Positions 1-7,425 of a stretch of 16,148 nucleotides of DNA are shown in pieces. Within the stretch, counting starts at the first letter, position 1. Every line of letters starts with the position of its first letter. Origin of the DNA: Methyloglobulus sp. (GTDB taxonomy: Bacteria; Pseudomonadota; Gammaproteobacteria; Methylococcales; Methylomonadaceae). The position numbers and the translations under genes are program-made. The notes below the pieces were generated by a model that saw only the letters and a program-made list of their open reading frames with translations, was not told the origin of the DNA and ran no database searches. The stretch lies in the NCBI GenBank assembly GCA_013140405.1, contig JABFSV010000486.1, forward strand, positions 1 through 16,148. Direction: 5' to 3'.

Positions 1-69
1 ACGCAGGTGATGTTGCTACACTAAACCGGACACATTCCTTAAAATATCTGAAAGAAGGAGAGTGACTAA

Positions 70-267
70 ATGAATCAAGAAAAACCGAAAGTCTATACGG
101 CTGAACTTAGGGAATCGGCGGTAAAGTTGGTCAATGAATCGGATAAACCGATAGCCCAAACCGCGAGGGATATTGGTGTTAATGAAAATACCTTGCATAC
201 CTGGATCAGCAAATACAGCTACCCTGTTGAAGCGGGGAGTCGCTATTTTTGCGAAAGCTTGTTTTGA
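70..267 (+). pseudogene. IS3-family transposase OrfA, 3'-truncated
   Basis: Residues 1-50 match the helix-turn-helix OrfA protein of IS3-family elements: a YTAELRESAVKLV start, a PIAQTARDIGVNENTLHTW core and an ISKY end. In the family this part binds the element's ends. The start is backed by a good ribosome site, GAAGGAGAG, about 9 bases upstream of the ATG. After residue 50 (about base 219) the reading frame enters unrelated sequence and stops at codon 66, whereas family members run to roughly 90-100 residues and carry a leucine zipper and a frameshift into orfB. Both of those are missing, so the gene is broken. Confidence 0.8.
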
Positions 268-434
268 GGACGTCCTGTCCAAACAAGCGGCAAAAACTTA
301 ACGCAACCGCTCATGCCTACGGCTGCCCTCGTCCCATACCCAACAAGGGGTATGCAACATCGGTGCGCAATGACTCGACGCGATGTCGTAAAGCTGTGCA
401 TTTTCACTCCGCTAACGCTACGTTTCCAGGATTT
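220..434. other. Unrelated segment inserted or substituted inside the IS remnant
   Basis: These ~215 bases replace what should be the end of orfA and the start of orfB. No protein family is recognisable in any frame. Two strong hairpins are visible. One is GCTTGTTT at 257-264 pairing with AAACAAGC at 281-288, around the palindrome AGGACGTCCT at 267-276. The other is CATACCC at 335-341 pairing with GGGTATG at 348-354 across a 6-base loop. The segment could be a small non-autonomous element, the end of another mobile element, or patchwork from repair. Its limits are set only by where the IS similarity stops and resumes. Confidence 0.5.
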
Positions 435-668
435 TCAGCGGCAGAACTGACCACCATCATCCAAAGCATCTTTACCAAGAGCCGGGGCACTTACGGTACC
501 CGGCGAATTAGATATTCGCTGCTTAGGCAGAATTTATCGGCCGGCCGAAGGCGCATAGGCCGATTAATGCGCGATGCGGATTTGGTATGCCGAACCCAGC
601 GTAAGTTTAAAGCGACAACGAACTCAAATCATGGCTTACCAGTTGCCGACAACCTTCTGGATCGCCAA
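435..668 (+). pseudogene. IS3-family transposase OrfB, internal fragment
   Basis: The frame that is open from 249 to 806 reads as OrfB between these positions. It contains the HTH_21-type region with the hallmark SRGTYGTRRI, then RRIGRLMRDADL and TTNSNHGLPVADNLLDR, which in intact proteins sits just upstream of the DDE integrase core. The match begins near a Ser-Ala-Ala-Glu-Leu and stops at a Gln at 666-668. The N-terminal segment and the whole catalytic domain are absent. No functional start codon belongs to it, so it is a fragment left by rearrangement. Confidence 0.75.
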
Positions 669-767
669 GAATACGACCACGCTGACATCTTCCCCGACCT
701 GGATGCCATCAAAAAACAATTTCATCATCTGGTCAGGACAGTACCCAGCGAAGGCTTGATTATCAAC
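669..767 (+). pseudogene. Internal fragment of UDP-N-acetylmuramate:tripeptide ligase Mpl, fused in frame to the IS orfB fragment
   Basis: Thirty-three codons read EYDHADIFPDLDAIKKQF followed by HHLVRTVPSEGLIIN. This is the signature found in the middle of Mpl, the enzyme that reattaches L-Ala-gamma-D-Glu-meso-Dap tripeptide to UDP-MurNAc in peptidoglycan recycling; E. coli Mpl has FDHADIFDDL and QFHHLVR at this place. The fragment begins at the very codon where the transposase match ends, keeps the same frame, and stops abruptly. Neither the upstream nor the downstream part of Mpl is here. It cannot be functional. An intact mpl presumably lies elsewhere in the genome, which cannot be checked from this window. 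Confidence 0.75.
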
Positions 768-800
768 CCAGCTTGCGAAAAAAATATCAGCGGCAGTTTG

Positions 801-857
801 TCATAAAAACAATAGACATAAACCCATTAAAACAGATGACAATGTATTAATTTTCAT
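801..857 (-). pseudogene. Truncated minus-strand leader resembling a signal peptide
   Basis: On the minus strand an ATG at 857-855 is preceded by AGAGGAAAC about 5 bases upstream, a good ribosome site. The 18 codons read MKINTLSSVLMGLCLLFL and then TGA at 803-801. A basic start followed by a hydrophobic stretch is what the first part of a secretion signal looks like, and the frame closes before any cleavage site or mature domain. The sequence beyond it is the Mpl fragment on the other strand, so a real exported-protein gene was probably cut at this junction. It could equally be a chance short frame. Confidence 0.35.
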
Positions 858-1125
858 GATAGTTTCCTCTAAATATTTGATAAGGTTAGGTTAGCTGGTT
901 GGCATCAATTACCCATTTAAAATATAAGTTTATTTTTCAAAGCCTAAATTCTTAACAGTTAAATCAAAACCACCTCTATTGTGATGCCGTTATCTTGAAG
1001 AGTCTGTAAACTAATCGACTACAGATGTGTGAATTATTCACATCATTCTCACGCAGAGCGTGGAACTATTGAGCATTTTTGAGTTTTTTGAGAGATGCTC
1101 AGTCACTATTCTTTTGGGGGCGGTC
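858..1125. other. Intergenic region upstream of the giant membrane-protein gene
   Basis: No coding frame with family resemblance is visible. It contains the palindrome TTAACAGTTAA at 952-962 and the larger dyad at 1024-1044 described separately. An in-frame GTG at 1060 could extend the downstream gene by 22 codons. No convincing sigma-70 promoter pair was found by eye. Confidence 0.5.
1024..1044. promoter_or_regulatory. Dyad-symmetric candidate operator
   Basis: TGTGAA at 1028-1033 and TTCACA at 1037-1042 form a perfect 6-bp inverted repeat with a TTA centre, flanked by GATG on the left and TC on the right. It lies 84 bases upstream of the chosen ATG of the giant protein gene. The half-sites look like those of CRP/FNR-family regulators, but TGTGA and TCACA are separated by 5 bases where CRP requires 6. 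It may be a site for another dimeric regulator or a small hairpin in the leader RNA. Confidence 0.3.
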
Positions 1126-4100
1126 ATGGGTCGAACAACCTTACTTCTACTTATTGTCTTTTTTGCCGTTTTTGCCCACGCCAAACCATTACCCCCTGAC
1201 CAAGTCCCAGGACCCTTAAAACCTTGGGTTGACTGGGTACTGCAAGATCAAACTGAGCTTGGTTGTCCATTCATCTACAACAGTTACGAACAAAAACGCT
1301 GTAGCTGGCCTAGCCAGTTGGGCTTGGATTTTACTGCCACGAAAGGCATGTTTGCGATTAGCTGGAGTGTCTATAGGGAAGGCTGGGTAACTTTGCCGGG
1401 CGACCAAAAGCACTGGCCGCAAAATGTTACCGCCAATGATAAGGCAGCGACCGTGCTGGACAGGAACGGTGTTCCGTCCATGAAACTGGCGGCTGGCACT
1501 TATCACATCAAGGGTGATTTTTTTTGGGATGCGATTCCCGAAAGCCTAGGCATTCCGGCTGAGTCGGGGCTAATTGGCTTACGCATTAACGGCACGACGA
1601 TAGCCATGCCCAGCATAAGGGACGGTCAACTGTGGCTGACCGAAAACGACATCGGCCAAAAAAAGCCGGAGAATGTCCAAAACAGCCTGGATATCCAGGT
1701 GTTCCGTAAAATCACCGATGACGTACCCATGCAGGTGACGACACGCTTGGTGCTGGAAGTGTCGGGTGAGCAGCGCGAAGTCAAATTGGCAAAGCCTGTC
1801 CTTAACGATTTTATCCCGCTGAGTTTGCAAAGCCCTTTACCGGCTCGCATTGAAGCGGATGGGCAATTGTTGATACAAGTGCGTCCAGGCCGTTGGCAAT
1901 TGGATATAGAATCCCGCAGCAGCAAAGAAACCAATGCCATTGCCTTGGCTGCAAGCAATCCAGACTGGCCGAGTTCGGAAATCTGGGTATTTGATGCCCG
2001 ACCGGATTTGCGTGTGGTTGAGGTGGAACAACTGATGCCGATTGATGCCAGCCAAACCAATGCACCGGAGGAATGGCGGCATTTTCCCACCTATAAAATT
2101 AACCAGGGTGAAAGCATGGGGTTAAAGGTCATCCGTCGGGGCGATCCCGAACCTGAGCCTAACCAACTATCAATCAACCGGAAATTGTGGCTGGATTTTG
2201 ATGGTGCGGGTTACACCATCAACGACACGATCAGCGGCAAGATGACCAAGGGCTGGCGGCTGGATGCCCTGCCGGAAATGCAGTTGGGTAAGGTCAGCCT
2301 GGACGGCAAAAGCCAGTTGATTACCCTGACGGAATCGGGCAAGCAAGGCGTGGAAGTTAGGAAAGGCACGATTGCGCTGGATGCCGATAGCCGTAGCGTG
2401 GGCAATATCAAATCCATCAGCGCCGTGGGTTGGGCGCAAAATTTCAATCAAGTCAACGCGGAATTGAATTTACCGCCAGGCTGGCGTTTGCTCGCCGCGA
2501 GCGGTGTCGATAATGTGCCGGATACCTGGATAGCACGGTGGACGTTGCTGGATTTATTTCTGGTGTTGATTGCGGCATTGGCAACCAGCCGCTTATTCGG
2601 TCGGTGGTGGGGGCTGTTTGCCTTGTTGACACTGGTTTTGATTTGGCATGAGGCGGGTTCGCCCCAGTATGTCTGGCTCAATATCCTGGCAGCTACGGCG
2701 TTATTAAAAGTGCTGCCGCAAGGCAAGTTTTTGACCTCTATGACTTGGTACCGGAATACATTTTGGCTGGCATTAGTCCTGATTGTCGTTCCGTTTATGG
2801 TCAACCAAGTGCGGACGGGGCTTTATCCGCAGTTAGAATATCCTTGGCAAAGTGCAGTGTTTCCGACGGCTGTGCCTAGCCCTGCGCCGCCTATTGCGAT
2901 GAACCAAGCGACATCGGCAATGGATGCCATCGCTCCCGCAGCCGAACCCATGCAGGAACAGGAAATGGCGAAATCCATCATGCCAGAACGGAAAAGGAAA
3001 TACGGTTCCGGTGGCTTAGACAGTTCATCATACGAATTAAGCGCCGATTTCAGCCGCTACGACCCCGATGCTAAAGTGCAGACCGGCCCAGGCCTGCCGC
3101 AGTGGCAATGGCACAAGGTGCATCTGTCCTGGAACGGATCTGTGGATGCTGGGCAGGAGTTGGGGTTGTGGTATCTCTCGCCCACGCTTGTGATGTTGTT
3201 GAATTTCATTCGGGTTGCCTTGGTGACTGTGCTGACTTTGCTCATGTTTGGTTTGGCTGGAAAACTTAAATTCAAGCTCAAAACCGCGTCCCCTGCCTTA
3301 TTGTGGTTGCTGGTGCTACCACTATTGGCAACACCAACGCAAAAAGCCTACGCGGATTTCCCAACACAAGAAACGCTGGATGAACTGAAAAATCGCTTGC
3401 TGGAAGCGCCTGACTGTCTCCCCAACTGCGCCCAAATCCCGCAGATGAATGTGGCAATCAACGAGAAAGCCGTCGAAATAATCCTGCAAATCCACTCCCA
3501 GCAAGCGGTTAACGTGCCGCTACCTGCGGCTTATGAACAATGGTTTCCCAATCAGGTCACAGTTGACGGCAAAACGGCGACAGGGCTTTATCGTAATGCA
3601 AACAGCTTATGGCTGTATGTGCCTGAAGGCGAACACCAGCTTGTACTGCGCGGTGCAGCACCGTTGTTGGCGACGTTTACCTTGCCTTTGCCCTTAAGGC
3701 CGAATCGCGTGACGGTTGAAACCGCACAGAGCGGTTGGCAAGTCAGTGGGCTGCAAGACAACGGGCAGGTGGACGATCAACTGCAATTCAACCGCACCAG
3801 CAAGGCAGCGAATAACGCCCAAAGCACAAACCTTACCCCCGTCCTGTTGCCGCCCTTCGTCAGAGTCGAACGCACCTTGCAACTGGGACTGGACTGGCGG
3901 GTGATTACCCAAGTTATCAGGCAGTCGCCAGCCGATTCTGCGGTTGTGTTGGAGCTTCCCTTATTGGCTGGGGAATTGGTGACAACACCTGGCATCCACG
4001 TCAAAAATGCCAAGGTCGAAGTCAACATGCCAGCTCAACAAACGGTTATGCAATGGGAATCGACTTTGGAAAAATCCGAAAAGATTACCTTTGCCGCCGC

Positions 4101-5220
4101 ACAAACCAACCAGTGGATAGAGGTGTGGAAAGCGGATGTCAGCCCCATCTGGCATATTGAGTCCAGCGGGATTACCGTCATCCATAACAACAACGAAGGG
4201 CAATGGCTACCGGAATGGCATCCCTGGCCGGGCGAAACAGTGGCCTTGCAAATAACCCGCCCCAAGACACTGGAAGGGCAAACCTTAACGATAGACAGCA
4301 GCCAGTTATCCATCAAGCCAGGTAAACGGTCGCTGGATGCGGATTTGACGATAAGTATCCGAAGTTCACAAGGTTCGCAACATACATTGACCCTTCCAGA
4401 ACAAGCCGCGTTGCAATCCGTGGCGATAAACGGGCAGACATTACCCTTACGGCAAGAAGGCAGAAAGCTTACCTTGCCGATCAATCCCGGCAAGCAGGAC
4501 GTGACGTTAAGCTGGCAAGAGCAATCCGAAATCTCAAGTGTCACGAAAACACCCCAACTTGATTTAGGCCAAGCCAGTGTCAACACGCGGCTCAATATCA
4601 GCTTAGGCCAAGACTGCTGGGTGTTGTTTGTTTGGGGGCCAAAGCTAGGGCCTGCGGTGTTGTTCTGGGGCGTATTGGTCGTGATCGTCATCTTGGCGAT
4701 TGGCTTGGGTAAAGTCCCGCTGACACCGTTGAAAAGCTGGCATTGGTTCTTATTGCTGCTAGGCTTAAGCCAAGTGCCGATGGAGTCTGCTTGTTTGGTC
4801 GTCGCGTGGTTGATGGTCTTGGGTTGGCGAGGGTTACGACCTAACAACAACTTCAAATACTTCAACTTATTGCAAGTAATCATCGGCCTATTCACCGTAT
4901 TCTCCCTAGCAATACTGGTGTTTGCAGTTGAACAGGGCTTATTGGGCGGCTCGCCCAATATGCAGATCACGGGCAACCAATCCTCAGCTTTTGATTTAAA
5001 CTGGTACCAAGACAGAAGCTCGGCCACTTTACCGCAAGCAACCGTTGTTTCTGTGCCACTTATGGCTTATAGGTTGCTGATGTTAGTTTGGTCATTCTGG
5101 CTGGCCTCATCGTTACTAAACTGGCTGAAATGGGGTTGGAACTGTTTTGCAACCAACGGGTTATGGAATAAAAAAGCCGAGAAAGGGCAAGGAAAACCCG
5201 TTGTTCCAGAGCTCAAATAA
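1126..5220 (+). CDS. Very large internally duplicated exported/membrane protein of unknown function
   Basis: This is a 1364-residue product of no named family. The ATG at 1126 was preferred over the GTG at 1060 because it gives a textbook signal peptide, MGRTTLLLLIVFFAVFAHA, cleaved before Lys20, and has GGGGGCGG just upstream. Residues 20-470 are beta-rich and presumably periplasmic. Four hydrophobic segments follow at about 471-560, then a Pro/Ala-rich linker and another membrane segment at 686-710. A second signal-like stretch (about 725-743, ending AYA) leads into another large soluble region (744-1170) and five more membrane segments (about 1174-1194, 1204-1218, 1221-1234, 1248-1270, 1309-1336). 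The two halves share motifs in the same order, so the protein looks like a tandem duplication or fusion. The next gene begins 93 bases later. Function unknown; an envelope role is inferred only from topology. Confidence 0.85.
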   Translation: MGRTTLLLLIVFFAVFAHAKPLPPDQVPGPLKPWVDWVLQDQTELGCPFIYNSYEQKRCSWPSQLGLDFTATKGMFAISWSVYREGWVTLPGDQKHWPQNVTANDKAATVLDRNGVPSMKLAAGTYHIKGDFFWDAIPESLGIPAESGLIGLRINGTTIAMPSIRDGQLWLTENDIGQKKPENVQNSLDIQVFRKITDDVPMQVTTRLVLEVSGEQREVKLAKPVLNDFIPLSLQSPLPARIEADGQLLIQVRPGRWQLDIESRSSKETNAIALAASNPDWPSSEIWVFDARPDLRVVEVEQLMPIDASQTNAPEEWRHFPTYKINQGESMGLKVIRRGDPEPEPNQLSINRKLWLDFDGAGYTINDTISGKMTKGWRLDALPEMQLGKVSLDGKSQLITLTESGKQGVEVRKGTIALDADSRSVGNIKSISAVGWAQNFNQVNAELNLPPGWRLLAASGVDNVPDTWIARWTLLDLFLVLIAALATSRLFGRWWGLFALLTLVLIWHEAGSPQYVWLNILAATALLKVLPQGKFLTSMTWYRNTFWLALVLIVVPFMVNQVRTGLYPQLEYPWQSAVFPTAVPSPAPPIAMNQATSAMDAIAPAAEPMQEQEMAKSIMPERKRKYGSGGLDSSSYELSADFSRYDPDAKVQTGPGLPQWQWHKVHLSWNGSVDAGQELGLWYLSPTLVMLLNFIRVALVTVLTLLMFGLAGKLKFKLKTASPALLWLLVLPLLATPTQKAYADFPTQETLDELKNRLLEAPDCLPNCAQIPQMNVAINEKAVEIILQIHSQQAVNVPLPAAYEQWFPNQVTVDGKTATGLYRNANSLWLYVPEGEHQLVLRGAAPLLATFTLPLPLRPNRVTVETAQSGWQVSGLQDNGQVDDQLQFNRTSKAANNAQSTNLTPVLLPPFVRVERTLQLGLDWRVITQVIRQSPADSAVVLELPLLAGELVTTPGIHVKNAKVEVNMPAQQTVMQWESTLEKSEKITFAAAQTNQWIEVWKADVSPIWHIESSGITVIHNNNEGQWLPEWHPWPGETVALQITRPKTLEGQTLTIDSSQLSIKPGKRSLDADLTISIRSSQGSQHTLTLPEQAALQSVAINGQTLPLRQEGRKLTLPINPGKQDVTLSWQEQSEISSVTKTPQLDLGQASVNTRLNISLGQDCWVLFVWGPKLGPAVLFWGVLVVIVILAIGLGKVPLTPLKSWHWFLLLLGLSQVPMESACLVVAWLMVLGWRGLRPNNNFKYFNLLQVIIGLFTVFSLAILVFAVEQGLLGGSPNMQITGNQSSAFDLNWYQDRSSATLPQATVVSVPLMAYRLLMLVWSFWLASSLLNWLKWGWNCFATNGLWNKKAEKGQGKPVVPELK

Positions 5221-5297
5221 TCTAAAAAACACCTTGCTGTTTAGAAGTTGCCTACCAATTGAAATGGGATAACAATTTAAAATGGAAGAATTCTACA

Positions 5298-5330
5298 ATG
5301 GTAAAGTATTGGTATGACAGGACATTTTAA
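5298..5330 (+). other. Ten-codon upstream frame overlapping the bioA start
   Basis: ATG at 5298 opens MVKYWYDRTF and stops at 5330, overlapping the first 17 bases of bioA in another frame. It has GGAAGA at 5284-5289, 8 bases upstream, a better ribosome site than the one in front of bioA itself. Ribosomes loading here could pass on to, or compete with, the bioA start. There is no protein-level evidence that it is translated. Confidence 0.25.
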
Positions 5331-6690
5331 AGACAACCAAACTATTGCCAAACGCGACCTTTCTGTCTTGTGGCATCCCTGCACACAAATGAAAGACCAC
5401 GAAACCTTTCCGATAATCCCAATCAAAACAGGACAGGGCGTTTGGCTGGAGGATTTTGATGGCAACCGTTATTTGGATGCAATCAGCTCCTGGTGGGTCA
5501 ATTTGTTTGGACATACCAATCCCACTATCAATGCGGCATTAAAAGACCAACTTGATACGCTGGAACACGTCATTTTTGCTGGCTTTACGCATGAATCCGC
5601 GATTAAGCTGGCAGAAAAGCTGGTGGAAGTCACGCCAACAGGTCTTAACCGTTGTTTTTATGCCGATAATGGTTCTGCGGCTGTGGAAGTTGCGCTCAAG
5701 ATGAGTTTTCACTATTGGCGGAATCTTTGTCATAACCCAGGCCAACCCAAAAAGACCAAATTCATTACACTGGAAAATAGCTATCATGGCGAAACCTTGG
5801 GCGCTTTGGCAGTCGGCAATGTGCCGCTGTATAAGGAAACTTATGCGCCGTTATTGATGGATGTGATTACCGTGCCAAGCCCAGATTGCTATCACCGCGA
5901 AGATGGCGAATCTTGGGCAGCGTATTCATCACGCCGTTTTGAGTTGATGGAAAATACGTTGCGGGATCATGCGGAAACGGTTTGCGCGGTGATTATCGAA
6001 CCTTTAGTGCAATGCGCCGGCAATATGCGGATGTACGATCCGGTGTACTTAAAATTACTGCGCGAGGCTTGCAGCAAATATAATGTGCATCTTATTGCTG
6101 ATGAGATTGCCGTCGGTTTTGGGCGAACTGGAACGCTATTTGCGTGCGAACAGGCCGCAATTACACCCGACTTTATGTGTTTATCGAAAGGTTTGACGGG
6201 CGGTTATTTGCCCTTGTCGGCAGTGCTGACAACCGATGACATTTATCAGGCGTTTTATGATGATTACCAAAAGCTGACGGCATTTTTACATTCGCACAGT
6301 TACACAGGTAACGCACTGGCATGTAGGGCTGGACTTGCAACACTAGAGATTTTTCAACAGAAGAATGTCATTGAAAACAACCACAATCTTTCAATTCTTA
6401 TGGCACAAGTCAGCGAACGCTTCCATGACCATCCTCATATTTCAGATGTTCGGCAAACAGGCATGATAGTGGCAATTGAGATGGTCAAAAACAAACACAC
6501 CCGCGAACCTTATCCCTGGCAGGAACGGCGTGGGCTGCGGGTTTATCAATATGCCTTGTCCAAAGGGGTGTTATTACGTCCACTGGGCAATGTCATTTAT
6601 TTTATGCCACCTTATATTATTAACGAGGACGAGATTCGGTTAATGGCTGACGTGGCTTGGGGCGGCATACAGCAAGCGACAAGGGATTAA
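5314..6690 (+). CDS. bioA: Adenosylmethionine-8-amino-7-oxononanoate aminotransferase (DAPA synthase)
   Basis: This PLP enzyme makes 7,8-diaminopelargonate from 7-keto-8-aminopelargonate in the cytoplasm, using S-adenosylmethionine as amino donor in biotin synthesis. The 458-residue length is slightly above the 429 of E. coli. Visible motifs are LWHPCTQMKDHE (19-30), SSWWVNLFGH (58-67), the cofactor loop DNGSAAVEVALK (118-129), YHGET (157-161), ADEIAVGFGRTG with PLP-binding Asp263, and LSKGLTGGYLP with Schiff-base Lys292. The HSYTGNALACRAG segment supports BioA over generic class III aminotransferases. The start has a weak ribosome site, but an in-frame stop at 5302 leaves no longer option. 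The other bio genes are not next to it. rsmE follows after 3 bases, so the two are probably co-transcribed. No BirA operator half-sites were recognised upstream. Confidence 0.95.
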   Translation: MTGHFKDNQTIAKRDLSVLWHPCTQMKDHETFPIIPIKTGQGVWLEDFDGNRYLDAISSWWVNLFGHTNPTINAALKDQLDTLEHVIFAGFTHESAIKLAEKLVEVTPTGLNRCFYADNGSAAVEVALKMSFHYWRNLCHNPGQPKKTKFITLENSYHGETLGALAVGNVPLYKETYAPLLMDVITVPSPDCYHREDGESWAAYSSRRFELMENTLRDHAETVCAVIIEPLVQCAGNMRMYDPVYLKLLREACSKYNVHLIADEIAVGFGRTGTLFACEQAAITPDFMCLSKGLTGGYLPLSAVLTTDDIYQAFYDDYQKLTAFLHSHSYTGNALACRAGLATLEIFQQKNVIENNHNLSILMAQVSERFHDHPHISDVRQTGMIVAIEMVKNKHTREPYPWQERRGLRVYQYALSKGVLLRPLGNVIYFMPPYIINEDEIRLMADVAWGGIQQATRD

Positions 6691-6693
6691 GAC

Positions 6694-7425
6694 GTGCGTA
6701 TTTCCAGATTGTATGTGCCGTTACCATTAGCATTGAACGAACAGGTCGAACTGGATGATGACAGTGGGCATTATGTCCGCACCGTGCTACGTCTAAAAAA
6801 AGATGATGCCATTATCTTGTTTAATGGCAAGGGCGGGGAGTACGTCTGTTTGATTAGCGAAGTCAGTCGCAAAACCGTGCTGATTGCAACGAAATCCTGG
6901 TCTGACCGTAACGTAGAATCGCCCTTACAAGTCACTTTGGGATTGGGCATTTCGCGTGGTGACCGCATGGATTTATCGGTACAAAAAGCGGTGGAATTGG
7001 GCGTCCATCAGATTACACCACTGATGACAGAACGCTGCGTCGTGCAGCTTAAAGGTGAAAAAAAACCGCAACGCTTGCAGCACTGGCAAAAAATCGTCCA
7101 ACATGCGGCGGAACAAAGCGGCAGGACTGTGTTACCTGAATTAATAGAGATAGCAGCTTTACAAAACTGGGTAGGCAACCAACAAGGACTGAAAGTGTTT
7201 CTTGATCCTTATGCAGAACAGTCATTGGCACAACTACAACCTGACGGCATGAAAGTGACTTTACTGACCGGCCCCGAAGGCGGATTCGCCGACCAGGAAC
7301 GCAACATTGCAAAAGCGGCAGGATTTATCCCAGTACGATTAGGAAGCCGGATATTACGGACGGAAACCGCAGCTATTGCGGCATTAGCCGCCGTGCAGAT
7401 GTTATGGGGAGATTTTCGCGCATGA
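6694..7425 (+). CDS. rsmE: 16S rRNA (uracil1498-N3)-methyltransferase
   Basis: RsmE methylates N3 of U1498 in helix 44 of 16S rRNA, using S-adenosylmethionine, in the assembled small subunit. It is a SPOUT-fold (knotted) enzyme. The 243 residues match the E. coli length. Motifs visible are HYVRTVLRLK (26-35, N-terminal PUA-like part), ISRGDRMDLSVQKAVELGV (86-104), HAAEQSGR (137-144), and the cofactor-binding knot LTGPEGGF (191-198) plus LGSRILRTETAAIAAL (216-231). The start codon is GTG, three bases after the bioA stop, with AAGGG in the end of bioA as ribosome site. The 3' end overlaps the next gene by ATGA, so the three genes look translationally linked. Confidence 0.96.
   Translation: MRISRLYVPLPLALNEQVELDDDSGHYVRTVLRLKKDDAIILFNGKGGEYVCLISEVSRKTVLIATKSWSDRNVESPLQVTLGLGISRGDRMDLSVQKAVELGVHQITPLMTERCVVQLKGEKKPQRLQHWQKIVQHAAEQSGRTVLPELIEIAALQNWVGNQQGLKVFLDPYAEQSLAQLQPDGMKVTLLTGPEGGFADQERNIAKAAGFIPVRLGSRILRTETAAIAALAAVQMLWGDFRA

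Larger units (their letters stand above)
1..668 (+). mobile_element. Decayed IS3-family insertion sequence remnant
   Basis: The stretch holds the 5' leader and first 50 codons of an IS3-family orfA, then a foreign segment, then an internal part of an IS3-type orfB. The left boundary may lie outside the window or near the ACACTAAACCGGACAC stretch at about 18-33. No right-hand terminal inverted repeat was found, because orfB stops before its DDE catalytic domain. The element therefore cannot move on its own. Its middle and 3' end have both been replaced by other sequence, so this is a rearranged remnant and not an IS with a few point mutations. Confidence 0.75.

Noticed and set aside
574..759. 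61-codon open frame on the + strand
   Set aside because: It is the out-of-frame shadow of the OrfB/Mpl chimera; the family matches are in the other frame.
1028..1042. CRP (catabolite activator) binding site
   Set aside because: TGTGA and TCACA are 5 bases apart, not 6, so a true CRP site is unlikely; it is kept only as a generic dyad.
1060..1125. GTG at 1060 as the start of the giant protein
   Set aside because: It would place 22 extra residues before an ideal signal peptide and has a poor ribosome site; the ATG at 1126 fits better, though the longer form is not excluded.
4035..5027. 330-codon open frame on the minus strand
   Set aside because: It lies wholly inside the well-supported giant protein gene, has no recognisable motifs, and its Ser/Cys/Pro-rich make-up is typical of an antisense shadow frame.
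5221..5313. BirA biotin operator upstream of bioA
   Set aside because: No TTGTAAAC / GTTTACAA type half-sites with the required spacing were found.
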